In this document: positions 55,790 to 64,000 of the stretch, in pieces
How the letters are laid out: each line of letters begins with the position of its first letter
How positions within the stretch are numbered: position 1 is the stretch's first letter
Source of the DNA: Mesostigma viride
Lineage: Eukaryota > Streptophyta > Mesostigmatophyceae > Mesostigmatales > Mesostigmataceae
Direction: 5' to 3'
Length of the DNA: 64,000 bases
Assembly: GCA_009746045.1 (NCBI GenBank)
Contig: RPFO01001291.1
Location: 1 to 64,000, forward strand
Program-made: the position numbers and the translations under genes
Notes under the pieces: generated by a model
The model's database searches: none
Told to the model about the DNA's origin: nothing
What the model saw: only the letters and a program-made list of their open reading frames with translations

Positions 55790-56633
55790 AGGCCCACCGC
55801 GTGCCGCACGTGGCGCCAAGAAGTATCTGAAACAACTCATCATTGTGTATTCCGCTGGAAACTGAAAGAGGAGCATTCAGTGCATTAGTCGTTTTAGGGT
55901 AGCATGGATTCCTTACCTCAGACCAACATGTAGTGCCAATAACGCCAAGGTGATCCACCATGTGGATGCATGAAGATCTGCACCACATTGCCGCGTGACA
56001 AGGTATGAACATACCAACAAAGTTGCAGAGCAAGCCGTTCTCAGGAGGGCTATTACCCAACCATAAAGCCCCATGGCATAACGCTTCCATCTCGTGCAAA
56101 AGGACAACTATGACCTAGAAATTCAGAAAATATATTCTTAGTCTTTCCCTCTACTCCTTGCTTACCTGGGTTGATAGGCGCGACAACTGAAAACTTCGCA
56201 GGCACCCGCGCGCGCTCTTGCACCGCCACATGCCCTACATGGATAACCACCAACCAAACATGAAAAAAGGGTTTAACTAGAAGGATAAAGGAAAGAGGAA
56301 ATGCATTTAATTCATATAGTTAATATCGCCATGAAATTGTATGTTGAAGTAATAATGGGCCGAAATATGCACATCGGGAACACGTCCCATTAATGCACAT
56401 GCGAAGCTAATGTCAGGACAACGCATCATTAACAAGGGGGGGTCCGCATGCGCAAGACGAAGCAAGTACAGTTAATATGATGTGCCATTTGGACAGAAAC
56501 TGGAATAAGGGCTTAACGCCTTACCTAAGGCACAGACCCACACGATGCCGCTGACCGCTAGAAAAATTGCGAGGATGGCCACCAGCACACCCTGTCTGGT
56601 GCTGGTCAAGCAGCAAAGGCAGGGCCGGGCCAT
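55735..56633 (-). other. Candidate four-exon gene, possibly captured by the MULE
   Basis: ATG at 56633 opens 36 codons with a strong transmembrane stretch (GVLVAILAIFLAVSGIVWV), ending at GTAAGG (exon 56633-56525). A second exon 56234-56166, between a TAG acceptor and GTAAGC, continues in phase (HVAVQERARVPAKFSVVAP). A third (56107-55918) and fourth (from about 55878, after CTTTCAG) also stay in one phase to a stop near 55758, giving about 160 residues. An alternative acceptor in exon 3 would stop early. The splice signals and phases are suggestive only. The product would be a small membrane protein of unknown function. Confidence 0.35.
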
Positions 56634-56991
56634 GAAAGCTGGAGGTCACGAGCACTTTGTTGCAGTGGATGTAAACGACCCCCCTGTTTGGAGCACAAAA
56701 GGCGAGAAGCAAATTAAAAACGGAAAGCGCCAGTCATACGCCGCGCAGCTCGCGAGAATTCCAGGAACCAGTTTTTGTGTGATATTCGCATTTAGATGTC
56801 GTGCATAACCATTCCTTTATTATCGCACACACCAGTAAACAGTACAAGGATTTGCGTCAACCCAGCTAAATGCCGAGGGTGCCACGGACGTGTATGCCAG
56901 CGAGCTCGAGTCTGGCGAGCAATCACTCAAACATGTCCACTGTCCCTAAGCCGAGCATCACCCTAACATGTCCGCCATTGCTACGTTTTAT
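56634..56991. other. MULE interior beside the right TIR
   Basis: No gene recognised. This would be the promoter region of the candidate gene to its left on the minus strand. Confidence 0.4.
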
Positions 56992-57201
56992 CATCCTTGA
57001 CTGCGCTTGTAGTCAACAAAGAAATTAGCCAAGTCCTACAGTAATTGGCGCGGCAGGCCCTTTTTTCCCGCGTAACTCGTGTGCAGGTCCGGCGCGGCGT
57101 GGCCTGGGCAGGCGCGTCGGACTTAGTGCGGTGGTGTCCCGGAACCCCGCACTCACCCCCGCACTAGAGTTTGTGTCATCAGAGCCAAATTATGCGCTTC
57201 C
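56992..57201 (-). repeat. MULE right TIR
   Basis: 210 bp, inverse of 46933-47142. Confidence 0.95.
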
Positions 57202-57475
57202 CGACCCGCTGTTGTCCTGGCTGCAATTGTGTATCACTTGTACGGTATTTGTGTATCACTTGTACGGTATTTGTGTATCACTTGTCCTCCTTCCCACGGC
57301 AGGTACGCAGCGACCCGCTGTTGTCCTGGCTGCAATTGTGTATCACTTGTACGGTATTTGTGTACCACCCCCCTCCTTCCCACGGCAGGTACGCAGCGCC
57401 CGGCTGTTGTCCTGGCTGCAATTGTGTACCACCTGTACGGTATTTGTGTACCACCACCCTCCATGGCCCATGCAG
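57202..57475 (+). repeat. Tandem repeat, about 86-bp units, at the MULE target
   Basis: Units with TGGCTGCAATTGTGTA, TGTACGGTATTTGTGT, TCCCACGGCAGGTACGCAG and CCCGGCTGTTGTCC repeat about three times. A partial unit sits on the other side of the MULE at 46876-46932, so the MULE inserted within the array. Confidence 0.85.
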
Positions 57476-59294
<1,819 letters not shown>

Positions 59295-59710
59295 ATAATG
59301 CAGCTTGCAAACGGCAAGGGCAAGCACCCGGGTAAGAGCAAAGGCAACCGCACGAGCAAAGGAAAGGGAAACTGGAAGAGCAAGCACAAGGCCAAGGAAA
59401 GGACAAAGGCACTTGTGCTTGCCAAAAGGGCAGGCTCAAGGGAAATGACAAGGGCAAGGGCAGGGGCAGGCACAAGGGAAGCGGATAAGGGCAAGGGCAG
59501 GCGCAAGGGAAAGAGATTAGGACAAGTCAAGCACGAGGGAACGGACAAGGGCAAGGGCAGGCACAAGGGAAAAGATGAAGACAAGGGCAGGCACTAGGGA
59601 AAGGATGAGGGCAACGGCAAACACTGGGGATCAAAGGATAGGGGCAAGGGCAGATGCTAGGGTAACAGTTAGGGCAAAGGCAGGCACAAGAGAAGAATAA
59701 GGGGCCGTGA
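59295..59710. repeat. Degenerate minisatellite, AAGGGCAAGGGCAGGCAC type
   Basis: Imperfect units of 12-24 bp rich in GGCAAGGG and GGACAAGG. The encoded Lys/Gly-rich frame (59298-59597) is most likely an artefact. Confidence 0.8.
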
Positions 59711-59939
59711 AGTATAAGTGGAAATGCGGGTGGCGACATGGGGTTCGATCGGGCCTGCTGATGCAAATGCAGATTTCAACTGCAGTGACAAACACAAGCG
59801 TAGACATAGGCAACGACAAATTCCTTGCATGCGTGCCTTGCTCTTCACCGGCTGGCTCGTTTGCTAGTTGTCTAACAGTTTCTACCGATAAACATCACTT
59901 GCCATTGTAAGGTCTGCCTTGCTGCCGTGCTAGTGGGTA

Positions 59940-60166
59940 GCTGGGTGATCGTGCTTGTTCCTTGTCAAGGGAGGGATGCATGTGGAGTAGGTGGGTGGGT
60001 GTGCTTGTTCCTTGCCAAGGAAGGGATGCACAAAGGTTAGATAGGTGCACGTGCTTGTTTCTTGTCAAGGGAGGGACGCACAAAGGGTAGGTGGGGGCAC
60101 ATGGTTGTGCCTCGTCAAGGGCGGGATGCACGAAGGGTAGGTGGGGGCATGTGGTTGGTCCTTGTC
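59940..60166 (+). repeat. Tandem repeat, about 54 bp, four copies
   Basis: Units share GCTTGTTCCTTGTCAAGGGA, GGGATGCAC and AAAGGGTAGGTGGG with point changes. Confidence 0.9.
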
Positions 60167-60894
60167 TTTTCACCGCCCAAGCGATGGCGATGTAGCATGC
60201 ATTATACATTTATTCGTGCATTAAAAATCACTTTCCTTACAAGCGGCCTTAGCCGACTCCATCTGCCGTTGCCATTTCTCCGTATTGCATTGTCCGGACA
60301 CGGTTTTTGTGTCGCAGGTCTTCCCCCGTAAAGGCACAAGCTGCCTGCGCGCGGAATTATGTGCAGACACCTCGGTTTCCAACACGACGGCTTCCCGCAC
60401 ATATCGAGCTCTGGATGTACAACATCTTCCCCCGGCGCACTTGCTCCCGGATGGAGCTTCTGTGCGGTGCCGACATCCCCGGAGCTGTCCTAAGCACCGC
60501 ATGGAAACAGTATTTCAAGCCACGAAGAGAAGCCACGAATTTGATATTGACTTGATATTGTCGTCAGAAGACTTGATATGCTATTTTCTGTGAAGGCGTT
60601 GGATTTTTGTGCATGACATGTAATCCTGCATTTAATAATGAAATTTTTTATGAAATAGGAACTCGTCTTGCATGAGCCTTGCTGCAAATGCCATTCATTT
60701 TTTTCCCCCGGGTAAATGGGTGTTAGGGGTTAGGTTGACCGAAATGATAAGTGAAATCAAAGTGAAATTCTGATAAGTGACATGCGTACTGCAATTCAGA
60801 ACGACATAGCGACATGATTGTAGTACCGGTAGTGTACGCGAGAAGCATACGACGTCGTAACCTACGGGACCGAGTACCGGGATCGTAAATTACC
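60167..60894. other. CACTA interior, no gene recognised
   Basis: ORFs of up to 102 codons without domains. No intron chain was found. Confidence 0.45.
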
Positions 60895-61060
60895 AACTCG
60901 TAAATTACTACCTCGCAAATTACTACCTCGTACCTTACTACCTCGTAAATTACTACCTCGTACATTACTACCTCGTACATTACTACCTCGTACATTACTA
61001 CCTCGTAAATTACTACCTCGTAAATTACTACCTCGTAAATTACTACCTCGTAAATTACGA
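60895..61060. repeat. CACTA right subterminal array, 15-bp units
   Basis: About eleven units of CTCGTAAATTACTAC with small changes (TACATT, TACCTT). The left end has only degenerate relatives. Such arrays are transposase-binding sites in known CACTA elements. Confidence 0.9.
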
Positions 61061-61152
61061 CGTCGGATCTTACCTCGGATCTAACTCGTAGCTTACGAGA
61101 AAGATCCGAACTCTTATACAAACGGTAAGAGTAGTCTGTGCCGTAAATTACC

Positions 61153-61208
61153 ACCTCGTAATTTACGCCTCGGATCCTTTTTACTACCCTCGGACGAAAA
61201 GTATAGTG
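61153..61208 (-). repeat. CACTA right TIR
   Basis: 56 bp ending GGACGAAAAGTATAGTG, exact inverse of 39686-39741. Confidence 0.95.
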
Positions 61209-62740
61209 TCCCACTGCTCCCACGGTATCTCAGCAAAGCGCTTTAGCACCTCATCTAGGAGCTCCGGACTCAGCGCCTCAATGAACCGCGACCTATATTC
61301 GGTCCAGGTCAAGTCCTCAAGGCGAGCCGAGAATGCTTCAAACTCTGTCAGAAACTCGCGGAACGGTGTGGTGCCTTGGCGTAGCTTGGCAAAAGCCAGA
61401 CGCTCGTGGAGCTTCCAGTCAGGGGCACCAGCTTGCGCTCAATGCGCTCTAGTAGCTCCTCTACTGTGCGAGGGTACAAGCGCGACGCGACACTCTCACA
61501 GTTGAGTATGCCGACCACTGAGGGATCCATGCAGTTGGTGACGACGTAGGAAATAAGAACCTCGGTAGCTAGCTCCCACCCATTGTGGTTGCACCACGCC
61601 CAGTAGATCTGTACCCACATACGCGTCCATTCGTCGATCTCGCGACCTCGGGTTCATAGTCGCGCGCAGCTTGGGCACTGGTTTAAAGTCAGGCATGGGC
61701 GGCGCCTTAAACGCGTCGGCCCGAGGTCCGCCCACTGCGCGATACGGCGGAACGTTAAAGATCGACAACGAGTCATCTGCCGATGCAGGCGCTGACCTAG
61801 TCGCGCTGCGTTGTAGCCAGACAGACGAGGGATGCGCGTAGCCAGGATCACTGGGTGCCATGCGACTCAAGTTGAGGTTATTGCCATGCGACACGCTCGG
61901 CCGCGCAGGTCCGGCTGCTGGGACATTGCGCGCCGGATGGGACGACGCGGGCCTAGCCTCATCGTATACCGGCGGTGGAACCCTAGCCTCGTCCTGGGTC
62001 CACAGCGATGTCGCATTGGACTGCAGGTCACTGCCAAAAGAAACCCGTCGACCGCTCGCCCAGGGATGTTGTAATCGTTGGGCACGTTGCGCGTGAAAAT
62101 AGGTCGCGTTCTGACTAAGCGGACCATACATCTGCGACCCGGTCGGCTGGCTTAGCGGCTGCTGCTGCTGCTGCAACGGCGGAAGCTGCTGCGGCTGCTG
62201 CCACTGTTGCTGCGGCGGCGGCGGTGGCTGCTGCTGCTGTACTGGCTGCTGCTGCCACTGTTGCTGCTGCGGCGGCGGTGGCTGCTGCTGCGGTACTGGA
62301 TGCTGCTGCCACTGCTGCGACAACGGCTGTTGCTGTTCCGAATGCTGCTGTGGGGACTGCACTGGGTGCTGCTGCGGCTGCCCGGGCGGGCGTTGCTGCG
62401 GCTGCACTGGCTGGTGCTGGGCTGCACTCGTGGGATTCGATCTGGGCCGGGTCTCATCACCTGCCCGTTCCATCAGCTGGTTATACTCAGCCTGCATTCG
62501 CTGCGGCTGGTATTCCTCGCTATTATCCATCCTATCCGCTCCTCGTGGCCTTCGCGGCGCACGGGAGGTACTAGCCAGCTCACCTGGGTGACCTATAGGA
62601 CTGCCTTGCTGGTAGGACGAGCCCTGTTGTGATACCTCCTGTACTTGGTACTCTGGGCTGCCCTGCCTATCCAAGTCTACACCGCCCTCCTCGGAATGAC
62701 TCCTAGCCGTGCCGCGTATCTTCTTTTTACCCCGCGGCAT
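61209..62740 (-). pseudogene. gag: Gypsy-2 gag, N-terminal and capsid part
   Basis: The likely start is ATG at 62740 (MPRGKKKIRG). The first 200 residues are Gln/Pro-rich, with CAG-type repeats at 62155-62440. The capsid region aligns with Gypsy-1 gag but needs two frame changes, one near 61640 (into the frame with WVQIYWAWCNHNGW and ESVASRLYPRTVEELLERIE) and one near 61425 (into LAFAKLRQGTTPFREFL). The final codons before the CACTA element encode EIPWEQW, which joins to DVIEIQQ at 39685. Broken by both frame changes and insertion. Confidence 0.85.
62155..62440 (-). repeat. CAG/CTG-rich coding repeat in Gypsy-2 gag
   Basis: Imperfect GCTGCTGCTGC runs on the plus strand encode poly-Gln/Pro in the gag frame. 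Other frames give Ala or Ser runs and are shadows. Confidence 0.85.
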
Positions 62741-62901
62741 GTTTACCGGTACCACATCCACAAGAGAAGGAAGGAAGGAGAGAGGAAGAAGGAGGAAAAT
62801 GCCATGCACATGCCCACAAGCAATCAACCAAGCGACTGCCCTACGTTATACTGCTAATGTAGCTATTATATATAGTAAGCTATAATTAGTACTCTACTCC
62901 T

Positions 62902-63327
62902 CTAGAAACTAGGTGGCTGCCTAGGTGGGGTGCTGACAGTGAGTTGGCTGAACGTGACGGTGACAGCCTGTGTGTCCCCCGTCCTGCTCTCTACTGTTGC
63001 ACTATTGGGTGCACAACTACGGCCCCTAGGCATTGGGCGAGTCCTAATCTCCTGAGGTGGTGCCTCTACGTGCAAGCCTACTGGACGTGTCATGTATTCC
63101 TGGATAAACCTATCTGCTTCCCATGCTGTCTTGAATCCCTTAAAGATAGCCCTATGCCTATCCACTATATAGTTCTTGCAGTCTACCCAGCTATAGAAAA
63201 TACCTACTTTCCCTGTGCCTCCATCATGTGCCACAGCATAGTAACGTTGCCTAGATACATCACTATCCCAACCCCCAAGTCCATTATTATATCTATTATT
63301 ATTTCTATTATTACTATTAGCCATCAC
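62902..63327 (-). CDS. Gypsy-2 ORF0: RNase H1 N-terminal (Cauli_VI-like) protein
   Basis: 141 codons, intact, upstream of gag. After an Asn-rich start, residues about 28-80 have RYYAVAHDGGTGKVGIFYSW, CKNYIVDRHRAIFKGFKT and EADRFIQEYM, the Cauli_VI/RNase H1-N pattern (YYAV, a SW pair, KGFKT, an EA-F helix). A Pro/Arg-rich linker and a conserved end (TVTFSQLTVSTPP here, LEFGSLSITVV in Gypsy-1) follow. The same position and end motif in both elements argue for a conserved lineage gene. Confidence 0.75.
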   Translation of the reverse strand: MMANSNNRNNNRYNNGLGGWDSDVSRQRYYAVAHDGGTGKVGIFYSWVDCKNYIVDRHRAIFKGFKTAWEADRFIQEYMTRPVGLHVEAPPQEIRTRPMPRGRSCAPNSATVESRTGDTQAVTVTFSQLTVSTPPRQPPSF

Positions 63328-64000
63328 ACACGTTGTCTATTGCCAGCAGACAGAGATAGAAAAGAGAAAGGAACCTTTTTACCTCTAGTGTGTGACCTGT
63401 CACAGGGGTGGGATGCCAACTGGCTCTAATCTAATCACTATCACAGAAATCAGGAGCTTCGCGCCCCGAATTCCATACAAGAGGGTAGCCTCCGTGATAA
63501 CTGCCCGCCTTTTCGCAAGGACGAAGCCACGGAAACCACCCTACCAGCGCCCACAGCTTTCGCAGCCAGGACGCTAGTCACAATACGTCACAGAAACGAC
63601 AAATTCACAAACAAAACAACAAGGATGGGCGCACATCCTACGCGTTGCAGGTAAGAGAGTCGGAGCAAAGCAGTTGGCTGCAAGCTACTACCACATACTG
63701 CATGACAAAACGTACCTTGGCGTTGCGCAGCCGACTTTCCTCCCTAGCTTGTGGCGCCGATTCCTTGTAGTGGTGCAGAGCCGAGCTCCCCGTCGGTGCC
63801 CAGTCGACAGGTGATGCTTCTAAGCCCTACCCTATGACCGCCCTTTCAGCTAGACGATGCCGCCGTTCACCACAGCCAGTTTCCCAGGCTGGCGGGTCAA
63901 ACTCGGCTTTCTATCTCACTAAATATTGGGCCGGTCCTGCGCAGGCCCTGCGCTATTAAGAATGCACCTAGCGGCTTAAACACAAGGGCTCTTCGCGAGC
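63328..64000 (-). other. Gypsy-2 5' leader, continuing past the window
   Basis: No gene and no LTR start (TGTTACG) was seen before the window ends. The 5' LTR and primer site are expected beyond 64000. Confidence 0.55.

Noticed and set aside
59298-59597. Lys/Gly-rich 99-codon ORF
   Set aside because: Encoded entirely by a degenerate minisatellite.

Overview
This window is eukaryotic and made almost entirely of transposable elements and simple repeats. No convincing housekeeping gene is visible. Evidence for a eukaryote: chromodomain Ty3/Gypsy and Copia LTR retrotransposons, MULE-, CACTA- and hAT-type DNA transposons, GT-AG intron-like signals, and very long microsatellites (about 385 ATCC units, about 231 TTG units). 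The mix suggests a large repeat-rich plant-lineage genome such as an alga or streptophyte. That placement is inference and no species can be named.

Layout. 1-8351: a C/T-rich tract, then mostly anonymous DNA with foldback elements, a 1.2-kb element with 25-bp terminal inverted repeats (TIRs) and a tRNA-like segment, a MITE-like element, and the (TTG)n array. 8352-31602: a minus-strand Copia-type element whose reverse transcriptase is split by Gypsy-1 (11000-26376, 5-bp duplication TGAAT). Gypsy-1 contains two further insertions: TR-GAG (17803-20567, duplication CTCCC), a gag-only LTR element with 744-bp LTRs that look identical, and a 1.8-kb element with an 8-bp duplication (14525-16313), probably hAT-like. 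31603-31990: a short spacer. 31991 to beyond 64000: Gypsy-2, also minus strand, whose 5' LTR lies outside the window. Its gag is split by a 21.5-kb CACTA-like element (39686-61208, perfect 56-bp TIRs), which itself carries a 10.3-kb MULE (46933-57201, 210-bp TIRs) with a 1130-codon transposase.

How the parts relate. Removing each insertion with one copy of its target duplication restores the interrupted frame for Gypsy-1 in Copia, TR-GAG in Gypsy-1, the 1.8-kb element in the Gypsy-1 integrase/chromodomain, and CACTA in Gypsy-2 gag. This gives a relative order of events. Both Gypsy elements share an unusual plan: a small ORF with an RNase H1 N-terminal (Cauli_VI-like) domain before gag, then gag, protease, RT-RNase H (deleted in Gypsy-2), integrase, chromodomain, then a post-pol ORF of unknown function conserved between the two. 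The Copia-type element appears to carry a retropepsin-like domain between integrase and RT, unlike the canonical Copia order. Several ORFs are broken by single-base frame changes, some at homopolymers. These may be decay or residual sequencing error.
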